This document shows, piece by piece, positions 46,473 through 58,051 of a DNA stretch of 64,000 nucleotides (positions are counted from its first letter, which is position 1; each line of letters starts with the position of its first letter). The notes under the pieces were generated by a model that saw only the letters and a program-made list of their open reading frames with translations, searched no databases and had not been told where the DNA came from. This DNA comes from Rutidosis leptorrhynchoides (lineage: Eukaryota; Streptophyta; Magnoliopsida; Asterales; Asteraceae), in NCBI RefSeq assembly GCF_046630445.1, contig NC_092333.1, positions 185,158,001 through 185,222,000 of the forward strand, given 5' to 3'. The position numbers and the translations under genes are program-made.

Positions 46473-49404
46473 TGTAATGACCCGCACTTTTTCGATCATT
46501 CTATATTTATAAGATTAATATTTACATAAATTAAACCTTACCAACATGACAAGCAATCCAAATTGTTGAGACTTATGTCTTCGAAAAGAGTTTTACACAA
46601 CGTTTGACCGTTCAATTTGACCGATGATATCACGAACTATATAACATACGATAATTATACGTTTATGTATATATATGTATTTATATATATTTAACATGAT
46701 CTAAGGATGTTTAACATCTCATTGGGTACTAATAACAATGAGTTATAAGTATATTTTGAAACTACTAACTTAAGTTTTCAAAACGATAACTATACGTAAC
46801 GTTCTTCGACATAAATACTTATAACCTATAATACTTATACATGCATCGTATAGATATGTATTTTATCACTTTTAAAGGGCTTACATACATAAAACAATAT
46901 AAGTATATTTACAAAAGATAGCTATATTTGAATCCTCGTTCCGTTTTCTCAAAGATTTCTACACGTATATCTAGGGTATATGTACCCGTATCATACGCAG
47001 CTTCTAGATGTATTTACTATTGGTATATACCAATAAAAATCTGCTCCTTAGCAGCCTTAAATGATTAAGAAACATGTGGAACCAACCATTTGTCAAGTAG
47101 CATGAATTATTTAGCAAGAAAACAAAGTTAGGTATCTTTTTTTTCCTTTATAACCTAAAAACGTTTTTATGCATGCACACCATTTCTTCACCCCATTTTC
47201 TCATACTTACACTCCCATTTCTCTCTCAAAATACTCTTAACTTCATACTTGATCATCTCCAAGCATTTTCCCCATCATTTAGCTTCAAAAACATCACTTA
47301 ATCACCATAAGAAAACCCTTACAAAAACACTTCAAGAATCCTTCCAAGAACACAAACTTACTTCCAATCTTTCATCCAATTCCATCACCCTTTTAGTTCT
47401 AGGTTCTTACTCCTCTTTTACAGCAACCTTGTCCAAGGAACTTGAGGTAGTAACTATGTTCATAACCTTATTCGATTCATATATATATAGCTATCTTATT
47501 TTGTGGTATAAAATTTTAACAACAAGAACATAGTTTGAAAGTTTTCAAACTTGTTTGCAAACTAAATAGATCCTTCTAACTTAACTTTTAAAATACTTCA
47601 AGACCTGTAATATAACTTAATTACATGCTAATTTAACAAGGTATAACTTGGTTTTTCAAAGAACACCTTAAAAACTGTTTTTACGACGTCGGAGTGCAAC
47701 CGGAGACTGTTTTGGGTTGGATAATTAAAAACCATCTTAAACTTTGAATTGGAAGTTTATCTTCTGGAAAAATGATTTTTAATATGAATATGATAACACA
47801 TAAAAATTTCATGATTTAATTCAAAGTATAAGTATTTTTAGAAAAATAATCATTTAAGGTTGTTTACATAAAGGAAAATGTTTAACTTCATAAGTTTCAC
47901 TAAAGTTTCACCTATGCCGTGTGATTTTGAATACAAACCAAGGTATTTTCAGTTCATAGTCTTAAAGAGGAACTCGATCCAAGGAGATGGCAAGTTGAAT
48001 CAACGAAAACGGATTTGTAACGAAGAAACTATGACCGAAACAAAATTGGTTATCCAAGACTTGTTTAACTTCGGGATTAATTGGGAAAAATTAAATAAAA
48101 TCACATCTTTCTAAGATAACATGATATTTTATATATATATACTTATAATTCAATTTTATATGGTTCAGGATCACCCATAAACAATACGAGAAGATTAATC
48201 ATAAGATCCCATGTTTGTACGCAACACGTCATTTGACAACACCGGTACTTTATGTACGCAACACGTCATTTGACAACACCGGTACCGTGGGTCAAGATTA
48301 ATCTCGACCAATACATATACGATGGGGTTTTATTTATTTCGTTGGGGGTTTTATTTATTTCATTGCGGGTATATTAAACATCTACAAATGAACCATTAAA
48401 ATTGAATTACTAACAACGAAATGCTAACTACGGACTAAGGAATTATTCAAAGTATTAAAAGTATAACAAGCATATATATGAGACGTTTGTTTAAAAAGAA
48501 AAGGTATTGATATATTATATATGGATAGGTTCGTGATATCAACCGGAAGACCAAGTCAAAAATATATATATCTTCAAGACGAACGTGAGTATATAGTCCC
48601 ACTTTTAAACTCTAAATATTTTGGGATGAGAATACATGTATTTTATGTTTTACGTTATGGACACAAGTAACTGAAAAATATATTCTACGTTGAGTTGTAC
48701 CACTGGCATACTTCCCTGTAGCTTGGTAACTAATATTTACAGCGGTATTGTAAACGCGAATCCTGTTGATAGATCTATCGGGCCTGACAACCCCAACCGG
48801 ACTGGACGACCAGTATTCAACGGTTGCACAGTACTTCGTTTTGTGACTACACTTGGTACGGTGTAGTAAGATTTCATATTAAAGGGAATATGCGACGTGA
48901 TTAAATGTTAAGTATGGTTACCAAGTGCTCAACCACTTAGAATATTTTTATTAAACTGTTTATATACGAAATCTTGTGGTCTATATATATATATATTGCT
49001 GCCGGCACTAAACCTATATCTCACCAACTTTATGTTGACCTTTTAAAACATGTCTATTCTCAGGAGATTACTAAAGCTTCCGCTGCATAATGTTGAATTT
49101 GAGCAGGATCTTGCGTACGCATATTTGTGTCAAAAATAAAACTGCATACCCGAGGATCTGTGTTGTAAAATATGCTAGAAACCGTGTTGTTATCATTATA
49201 TGTAAAGTTTGTAAGTCGAAGATTATCGCTAAACGATAATCATTTTTATGTTGTCCAAAGCTTGTAACAAAAATAAGAATCATGGTTTGTAATGTATAAT
49301 ATATGCAGTTTTTCTTTTAAAAATGTCGCATATAGAGGTCAATACCTCGCAATGAAATCATACGTTATTTAACACGTTCTTATGGTTAAGGACGGGTTAT
49401 GACA
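46473..49404 (+). mobile_element. Element F, right (3') LTR
   Basis: 2932 bp from TGTAATGACCCG to GGTTATGACA, followed by TSD CTAGG (49405-49409). Almost identical to the left LTR. Positions inside that match short ORFs in the left LTR are equally short and are not genes. Confidence 0.97.
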
Positions 49405-49409
49405 CTAGG

Positions 49410-51935
49410 ATTGACGATTTATTTGATCAACTTCAAGGTGCAACGTATTTCTCTAAGATCGACCTACGGTCCGGCTATCACCAAATGCGGGTCCGTGAGG
49501 AAGACATAGAGAAGACGGCTTTTCGAACGCGTTACGGGCATTATGAGTTTGTAGTTATGCCCTTTGGTCTTACGAATGCACCGGCGGCATTCATGGATCT
49601 TATGAACCGAGTGTGCCAACCTATGTTGGACAAGTCGGTAATAGTGTTCATTGACGACATACTAGTCTACTCGAAAAGTATGAACGAGCATGAACGTCAT
49701 TTGCGTGAAGTATTGAAGACGCTACGAAAGGAGAAGTTGTATGCAAAGTTCTCCAAATATGAATTTTGGCTAAGGGAAGTTCAATTCCTTGGTCATATCG
49801 TGAACGAAAACGGTATTCAAGTAGATCCGGGGAAGATCGAAACGGTGAAGAGTTGGGGACGACCGACTACGCCTACGGAAATCTGAAGTTTTCTCGGATT
49901 GGCCGGTTATTATCGTCGGTTTATCCAAGACTTTTCTAAGATTGCTTCTCCATTGACGAAGTTGACAAGAAAGAATGCTAGGTTTAATTGGGAGAACGAG
50001 CAAGAAATTGCTTTTCAATTGTTAAAAGAGAAGTTGTGTCAAGCTCCGGTGTTAGTGTTACCGGAAGGTGTTGAAGACATGGTGGTTTATTGTGATGCTT
50101 CCTTAAATGGTCTCGGGTGTGTTCTAATGAAAAGAGGTAAGGTTATCGCTTATGCCTCTCGACAATTAAAGGAACATGAAACGAGGTATCCGACTCATGA
50201 TCTTGAGTTGGCGGCGGTAGTGCATGCGTTGAAAATTTGGCGCCATTACTTGTATGGTGTCAAGTGTACGATTTATTCGGATCATAAGAGTTTGAAACAT
50301 CTCTTTAATCAACGAGATTTGAATTATCGCCAACGTAGGTGGATGGATGTGGTGAAAGACTACGATTGTGAAATACTTTATCATCCGGGTAAGGCGAATG
50401 TGGTCGCGGATGCGTTGAGTCGAAAGAGTCAACATCCGGCGATAAAAGTGGGGTCGTTACGTTTGATTATTACCAACGATTTTCTTGAAAAGCTTGGTGA
50501 GATTCAAATAGAGGCTTATGTTCACAACAAGCATACGGAGCGAATCGTAGGCCAATCGGAGTTTATTACTATGGGTTCGCGTGGGTTGTTGTCCTTTCAA
50601 GGAAGGGTGTGGGTGCCTAAGATGGGTGATTACCGACGAGTGCTACTTGATGAAGCACATAAGTCAAAATACTCCATTCATCCGGGCGCGACGAAAATGT
50701 ACCTTGACTTGAAGAAAGATTATTGGTGGCCGGGCATGAAACGTGATGTTGTGAAGTATGTTGAGCAATGTGTCACGTGTTTACAAGTAAAAACCGAACA
50801 CCAAAAGCCGTATGGTAAGTTGCAACCATTAGAAATCCCGAAATGGAAATGGGAGCACATTACCATGGATTTCATTACAAAGTTACCTAAAACGGCGAGA
50901 ACCCAATTCGATTCGATTTGGGTTATAGTTGACCGATTGACAAAAAGCGCTTTGTTTCTTCCCATTAAAGAAGCGATATCGTCGGAGACCTTGGCTAAGT
51001 TGTTTATCAAGGAAGTGGTCTCGCGACATGGGGTTCCTATATCTATTATTTCGGATCGAGATACCCGTTTTACATCTCGGTTTTGGGAAAAGTTTCATGA
51101 AGATATGGGTACGCAATTGAAGTTGAGCACAGCGTATCATCCTCAAACGGACGGTCAAACCGAACGTACGAATCAAACTTTGGAAGATATGCTACGAGCG
51201 TGCATCATTGACTTCGGTGGTAGTTGGGATGAGCATTTGCCTTTGGTGGAATTCTCGTACAATAATAGTTATCATACTAGTATCGGGATGCCACCTTACG
51301 AAATGCTTTATGGGCGTAGGTGTCGAACTCCCGTTTGTTGGGGAGAAGTGGGTTAAAGAGAGATCGGGAGTACCGATTTGGTTTTAGAGACCAATAGCAA
51401 GATCGATTTGATTCGGGAACATTTGAAGAAGGCTCAAGATAGGCAAAAGTCGTATGCCGATAGACGTAGGCGATTGATTGAGTTCCAAGAAGGCGATATG
51501 GTGATGCTTAAGGTTTCGCCATGGAAGGGTATTATTCGATTTCAAAAACGGGGAAAGTTAGCTCCTCGGTTTATTGGGCCATTCAAGGTTTTAGCTCGTG
51601 TTGGTGAAGTTGTATATCGATTGGAATTACCCGAAGAGCTTGCGGGGATCCATAATACATTTCATGTTTCCCACCTCCGTAAGTGTCTTGCGGATGATTC
51701 CTCATGGATGCCCTTAGACGAGATCGAGCTAAACAACAAGTTAGAATATGTCGAGGAACCGATTGCTATCCTTGACGAGAAGGTGAAAAAGTTGAGAAAT
51801 AAAGAGGTGAGAACTTTCAAGGTTCAATGGCGACGAAGTAAAGGTTCCGAGTTCACTTGGGAACCCGAAGAGTTCGTGTTGGTTTATCTTCCCTCGTGTC
51901 ATGCGGCTTGGATTGCGAGGACGCAATCCGAATAA
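49410..51935 (+). pseudogene. Element E RT (rest), RNase H, integrase, chromodomain
   Basis: Resumes the E frame exactly after F and its [41 protein letters not shown] at 49884-49886 interrupts the RT thumb region. RNase [36 protein letters not shown]. Integrase: a histidine-rich zinc domain ending [48 protein letters not shown] at 51354-51356 follows WGEVG. The C-terminal part has [12 protein letters not shown] and a chromodomain-like end (TFKVQWRRSKGSEFTWEPEE). Full E gag-pol is about 1490 residues with two stops and a lost start, plus the F insertion. Structurally a near-complete Tekay/Del-type chromovirus. Confidence 0.93.
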
Positions 51936-51947
51936 GTGGGGGAGAGT
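51936..51947 (+). promoter_or_regulatory. Polypurine tract of E
   Basis: GTGGGGGAGAGT immediately follows the pol stop codon and abuts the 3' LTR. Confidence 0.9.
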
Positions 51948-53947
51948 TGTAAGACCCGAATATTCGTAGTGTACATATGTGTATATGAGTTACTAAAGTT
52001 TGGGGTTTTTGTTGCACATAATTAAAAAGACAAAAGATGCTGAACTGGGAGGGTCGCGCGCCGCGCGGCTAGGTGGCACGCCACGCCATCTGTCTGTGAC
52101 AGATTCTCTCTTTCTTTTAAATTAGATATTTTGAGGGTATTTTGGTAAAATCACTTGGGGGCCGAATTTATTACCCTAGATCAGTTTTGGGGAACTCATT
52201 TACTACTCCCACAACAACCCCATCTTCTCCAATTAAACTCTAGAGAGAGAGTGCAATCCTTGAGAGAGAAAGCTCCATCAAAGGGTGAAAGAGGTTGAAT
52301 CGGGTCTTAGTGCGAGTTCTAAAGTCGTTCATGTAGTCGCTAGCTACGTAGTGATTGTGTTGGTAAGTTCTAAAACCTAGATTCTTACTTTAATTGCATT
52401 AAGGGTTAGGGTTTGGGTTAGTGATGCACACAAAACCCACTTGCTAGTAATTTGGGGGTTTTGGGTGAATTTGGGTCATGTAGACTCAAAGGTAACTAAT
52501 TAGGGTTTTCAAAGTGTTAATTTATGTTTATGAACCTAATTAGTTAGTTAAGGTACTAGAACACTTCAATGATATGTAAATGGGTGTTAATTGGGCATGG
52601 ATGACCCAAATGGGTGTGTTGACCTTGAAATGGGTCAAATGGGTCTTTAATGACCTAAGTGGCCTAGTAATTATGAAAACGAGTTAGCCTTGTGACCTAA
52701 ATGTGTTTTAAACCCATCTCGACGAATGATTAGGGTTTTGGTGTGTGTTGACCCAATGTAGGGTTAAGGGTGCAAATGGGTTGAAATTGCACTTTGGGTC
52801 AAAATGACTTAGGAAGGGTGAAAGAATTGGTTGACCGACTTGAGTTTGCGTTTGATAATATGTATAATGTGATAGGTACGTTACTTTGAGGTTTCGCAAG
52901 CTCGGGTATCTTTTCACAAGACTTTGAGGTGAGTGGAATGATTATATGCGTATGTATATAATGTATCTATTTGTTGTAGCATGAAAGGTGTAGTGTCGAG
53001 GTGTTAAGACACCACGTTTCACGTGAAGAGTGTAGCATCGAGGTGTTAAGATGCCACCTAGGAGTGTAGTGTCGAGGTGTTAAGACACCACTCCGTAAAA
53101 TAATGAGTGAAGCATCGAGGTGTTAAGATGCCACTCGGGGTGAAGTGCCGAGGTGTTAAGGTGCCACCCTAGGGGTTAGTGGTGCGAGGTGTTAAGTGCC
53201 CTAATGGATGTTATGAACACCGATGGCGTTTTCGCGAGCGCCGTTCCCTTGTACTATTGGTTAACCATGGTTATTTGTGTTGTAAGCATATTATATTATT
53301 CGAGTTATATTTATATGCGGTTGTTATGCTAGCTTGTGGTATGGGAGAATTATAGCTTGATATTGCGACGATAAGCTGATGTTGTTTGCTAGCATGTTTG
53401 CGGTTGTGTAAGTGTATCCAAGTAGGTATAATTATATATGTATTCGTATAATTATTGCATTCACTAAGCTTTGCTTACCCTCTCGTTGTTTACCATTTTA
53501 TAGGTTCGGTTTTGGACAAGGGTAAGGGCATCGTTTTGGACTAAAAATCCCGCTTGATGCTAGGGGACGCTTTTGGCTTTAGTAGCTCTTGGAGTTTGAC
53601 CGATAGTTGGGTAGTTTAATCCCAAACGCCATGCTCATTGTGTAGTTTGGAACTTAAACTTTTTGGTGGTCGAAACTCGTAAATTGTATTAAACTCGTAA
53701 AACGGCCGATGTGGGCCCCGCTTGTAAAACTTTAATTTTATGTTTGAAACATGTTAGTTTTACATATTTGGTTGTATGGTAAAAAGCGTTTTGTCTAAAA
53801 GTGCCGGGAACTAGTCAATCTTTTCGCGGTTAAAAGTCCCGGGGACAGCCAGATATGGCGCGGCGCGCCGATGGTCTGCAACAGAAATTTTTTTTTTTAT
53901 TTCGTATTTTCACAAGGTTTTGTCGGGTGTTGGTTTGGGTTGTTACA
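51948..53947 (+). mobile_element. Element E, right (3') LTR
   Basis: 2000 bp from TGTAAGACCCG to TTGTTACA, followed by TSD TGGAC (53948-53952). It has one hairpin unit fewer than the left LTR (array about 52986-53206) and a one-base longer poly-T. Confidence 0.96.
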
Positions 53948-55173
53948 TGGACTATCTCTATTTTGGAGCATTGAGGACAATGCTTTGCTCTAAGTGTGGG
54001 AGAGGGGAAAATTAAAAATTTTCTTTTTGTGGGATACATGACTTGTGTTTGAAGCTTAAAATGAGTAAAACATTATGATTATTATAATTGAAACAAAAAT
54101 TTTAATCATAATTTCATAAAAACCCAAGTGTGACGTTTGTGAAAGAGTGAGTGAAGTGGCATGTATTTTAATGGGTATTGGGAAAAGTTGTTTGTTATTT
54201 AAAACACTTAAAGTAAACAAAAAGTTTCAAAGTGGTCAAGTTAAGAAGTAAAGTCTTTCGATTTATGTTTCAAAAGCATTTTTAGTGCAGCTTTTTACCC
54301 ATGAATTGACGAAAGTGAAACGTACAAATTGTCATTTCCTGTTCATTCACATCTTGTTTCGATACCGGGAACAAATGCTAGTGCTTGGACTTGTTCTGTG
54401 TCGCTATCCAAAACCAGGATTAGCTGTGGATGACACTAGCCATACCCGCAGTTCGCTGCAAAACAGCCAGTATAGGGGCTGGATAAATATTCCTACACGA
54501 GAGCCATGCTTGGGGCTAAAACCACAAAACGAGAGCTCGATGGAGCCAAATCCATAAAACAGCCAGTATAGGGGCTGGATAAATATTCCTACACGAGAGC
54601 CTTGTTGGGGCGTATAATACCGCTAAAAATAGAGCTAGATGGGGCTAAATCCACAAAAATTATTTCTCATTATAAGTCACCTGGGACTTAAATTCCACGA
54701 CCCTTCGTCGATTGTCCACCCTGCTCCGAGAGTCACCGGAGGAGTCGTTGGGGCATGAGATGAGTGCCGTGATCCTAAAACACCGGGAGAACCAAAAAGG
54801 GTGTCTTCGGACACTCTGGCACACCAACCTTTAAAACAAAATATGGAATTGACGGTATATGGTTCTTTTATCTAGTTCATATGGCGGATGGCTCTCACTT
54901 GACTTATGTTTTACTTGAAGATCACCAAGTTTGAAGTTTTGTCACATTTTTGAAGTATTTGATCGAGACGAGATGTTCACATAATCAAGAAGTTAAAGTT
55001 GACTAACTGAGAGCCATGTCGGAAGAATTTATGTTCCACATTGAGTTTAAGACATTGCGGTTTTATACAATCCTTTGAAGATTTATCAGTTGTTAAAAAG
55101 CTTAATTAAAGGTTCGAGTCGAAGATTTTGTTTGAGATTGTTTGAGGACAAACAATGATAAGTGTGGGGGAGT
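53948..55173 (+). other. Element D 3' untranslated region, part after E, with tandem repeat
   Basis: Non-coding continuation of D. A 96-bp unit beginning AAACAGCCAGTATAGGGGCT is tandemly duplicated at 54461-54556 and 54557 to about 54655. AGCC...GGGCT words within it could pair. The region ends with AGTGTGGGGGAGT (55161-55173), the polypurine tract, directly before the 3' LTR. No ORF of a known family. Confidence 0.75.
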
Positions 55174-56362
55174 TGATCGGATCTTAAACGCCGATCATTA
55201 TCGATGTTAAGAGGTGGATATTACGTGTATATTTAAGGTTTAGAAAGTTATTTCATGAGGTTTTTATAACGAGTAACGATTTGGGACGAGAACGCGAAAA
55301 CGGGGGTTAAAAACAAGAAAAAATGAAAAAACTGAAGCCCGGCCGCAAGGAGGCGGCTGGGGGGCGCAAGGAGGCGCCTGATGGGTGCAAAAAAATTAGT
55401 CAGGTAGAAAGCTGACAAAAGGAGGCGGCTGGTTTTTGCAGCTGGGCGCATGTAGGCGCCCGGTGAGAGTAATTTGCGGCTGGAACTATTTTTGGATAGA
55501 ATTTAAGGCTGAATTTGAGGGATTTAATGCTTGGGGGTTACCCTACTTCACCCCTATATAATGGAAACCCTAGGCTACGAATTTATATTATCTTCCATCA
55601 GTTCTTAGAGCATCAAACACACAAAAACACACCATTAATCATCATCAAATCAAGATTCAAGCTAGGTTTCAAGGAGTGTTCTTCATGCAACTTCAAGAAG
55701 TAACCATGATCATCATCACCAACATGCTTGGCTAGTTTCTTTCACTTTATTCCTTGCATGAACAATTATTGTATGTTTAGTTTTTCATTTACTTATGTGA
55801 TTCTTGAATTTGTAATCCTTATGTCTTTTGGTTTATAATTTCATTGAATCTTTCAAATTATCATTTAATGCAAGTTTGAAAGTTATTGATTGTTGCAAGA
55901 CAAGTGATTGATATTTAACATCTTGTGCTTAATCCAACCTAGTTACAATTTAGTATAGGGATAAAGACAACATGTGTAGGTAGCATTGCTTGTGCCCAAG
56001 ATAATCATAAATTGGAAAACTAAAGAAGTCTTGTCTATGAGATTTAGTTGATAATTTGATAACATAAGGATTTGTTGAACTAATGCATGCATAATTGGGA
56101 TTGTCAAGGAATAAAGACTTCCATCCAATTGACTACAACCTTTTCGTTTAGTTCATTGTTTATGCTCTTGAATACTCAAAGTTTACATTTGCCTAGTAAT
56201 TGTTAATCTAGTTTTTACATTAGTTAATTTTAGTTAATCACAAACAAACCAATCTTAAAATTGCTTGCTAGTTAACCACAACTTCCCGTGAAACGAATCC
56301 TTCTTACCCTATCTAAAGTAGAGTAATTAGGCTATTTTTAACCGGCCCTTCGACACCGATCA
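55174..56362 (+). mobile_element. Element D, right (3') LTR
   Basis: 1189 bp from TGATCGGATC to GACACCGATCA, followed by TSD TTGTT (56363-56367). Aligns over its whole length with 24920-26107. Confidence 0.95.
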
Positions 56363-56413
56363 TTGTTCCTCCAGTTGGTGTTCTATGGGTTGTGGTTGTT
56401 GTTAGTCTGCCAT
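56363..56413 (-). pseudogene. Element C 3' ORF, displaced N-terminus
   Basis: Minus-strand ATG at 56411-56413, a stop three codons later at a glutamine-type position, then a Q/P/E-rich stretch up to the D insertion. The reading continues in the Q-rich part at 24919. D therefore landed inside the low-complexity N-terminus of this ORF. Confidence 0.55.
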
Positions 56414-57009
56414 TGATGAAGATTGACGATGAATGTTTGAATATTTGAAGATTTGGGGATTTTGAGAGAATAATGTGAGTTTTGAAATTTTAATAACCGA
56501 AGGTTATTATGAAAAATGAATCACCCTATTTAACCTTTCCGATTGGTAAAAAAAGTGCAGGAGAGAGAAAATGGCAACTGTCATCTGCAGGCGCGTGGGC
56601 AGATTTGACAGACTGATACATTTTCGAGGGGACCTCAGACTGTTGACGTGACGTTTAATCGGCTTGAGCACTCATCACTCCCATTGGGCATTAAATGCAA
56701 TAGGTTTTAATTTAAAAATTGAAGTTAAAAACCACAAAATAAAGTTTGTAGTAAATACAAAAATTCTTTTGTTACATTTATTATGTTGTGTATTTAATTT
56801 AAATCATTGGGATTAAATGAGGTTCAGTTTTAAGGTATCAATTTAATGTTGTGAGCTATTTATTACTTCATTTTATACATTGTATAACCATGTTATAAAA
56901 GACCTTTTGTGCTGATTGTTTAGCATATAGGCAGTAAACGAAAGTTTGTGTCTTACTGGTTTGCCCTACATGCTGTTGAACCAGCACAACAACGAAGTTG
57001 TCTTTTATT
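56414..57009 (-). other. Element C spacer between pol and 3' ORF
   Basis: About 600 bp of non-coding sequence between the end of Copia pol and the start of the 3' ORF, both on the minus strand. No feature recognised. Confidence 0.6.
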
Positions 57010-58051
57010 TTAGAGTTCAAGCATACCCAGCTCAGAGATGAGGTAGTTAAAACGTTTCTCATCTAAGGACTTTGTGAAAAGATCTGCTAACTGTTAGTCT
57101 GCGAAAATGAAGCTCCATATCTCCTTTTTGAACATGATCCCTTATGAAGTGATATCGAACATCAATGTGCTTTGTCCTTGAATGCATCACATGATTGTTG
57201 GTAATGGTAATTGCACTGGTGTTGTCACACTAGATTGGAGTTTTTGTAGCATGAACACCATAGTCCTTCAGCTGGCTTTACATCACCATACTTGAGCAGT
57301 ACAACTCCCAGCAGAAACATATTCTGCCTCAGCAGTAGATGTGGACACAGTATTTTGCTTTTTGCTCATCCAGCTGACTAGCCTACCACCCAGTAATTGG
57401 CAACCACTAGTAGTACTTTTCCTGTCTATTTTACATCCTGCAAAGTTAGCATCTGAATACCCAATTAGATCAAAATCCTGGTCTTTGGGATACCAAATAA
57501 CACATTTGGCAGTACCTTTCAGATACCTAAATATCCTTTTTACTGCCAGCAAATGTGACTCTTTAGGATCAGCTTGATATCTGGCATAGAGACATGTGGC
57601 AAACATAATATCTGGTCTGCTGGCTTTAAGATAGAGTAGGGACCCAATCATACCTCTATATTCAGTGATATTGACTGGTTCAACATTGGGATCAGCATAT
57701 ATTTTGATACATGCTGCCATTGTAGTCCGTATATCTTTTAAACAGGTCAAACCAAATTTTTTTAACATATCATTGATATATTTATCTTGACTTATAAAAA
57801 TTTAATCATCAAGTTGTTTAATTTGCAAACCTAAAAAGTATTGCAAGTCTCTTTGTAAACTCATTTCATATGTCTTTGACATATTTGAAAACTCTTGACA
57901 ATGTTTTTCATTTTTAGAACCATAAATAATATCATTCACATAAATCTGTACCAGCAAGAGATCACCATCTATCTCCTTTAAGAATAGAGTGGTATCAATT
58001 GTTCCAACTTTAAAACCTAAACGAGTGAGATACACATGAAGTGTCTCATAC
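57010..58051 (-). pseudogene. Element C Copia pol, end of RT and RNase H
   Basis: Minus strand. 58051-57802 is the C-terminal RT with the active-site box reading YVNDII, so the second catalytic Asp of the usual YVDD is Asn. A TAA at 57802-57804 follows IKQLDD. 57768-57283 continues in frame (TEYRGMIGSLLYL, RPDIMFATCLYARYQ, VKRIFRYLKGT, GYSDANFAGCKIDRKSTSG-like, STAEAEYVSA), the Copia RNase H. A frameshift near 57283 precedes the tail (KTPI, CDNTSAITITNNHVMHSRTKHIDVRYHFI region), which ends at a TAA at 57010-57012. The upstream part lies beyond G, outside the window. Confidence 0.88.

Noticed and set aside
33647..53947. Two separate truncated chromoviruses instead of one split element
   Set aside because: Matching LTRs, the TSD TGGAC and exact in-frame continuation of RT across the F insertion show a single element.
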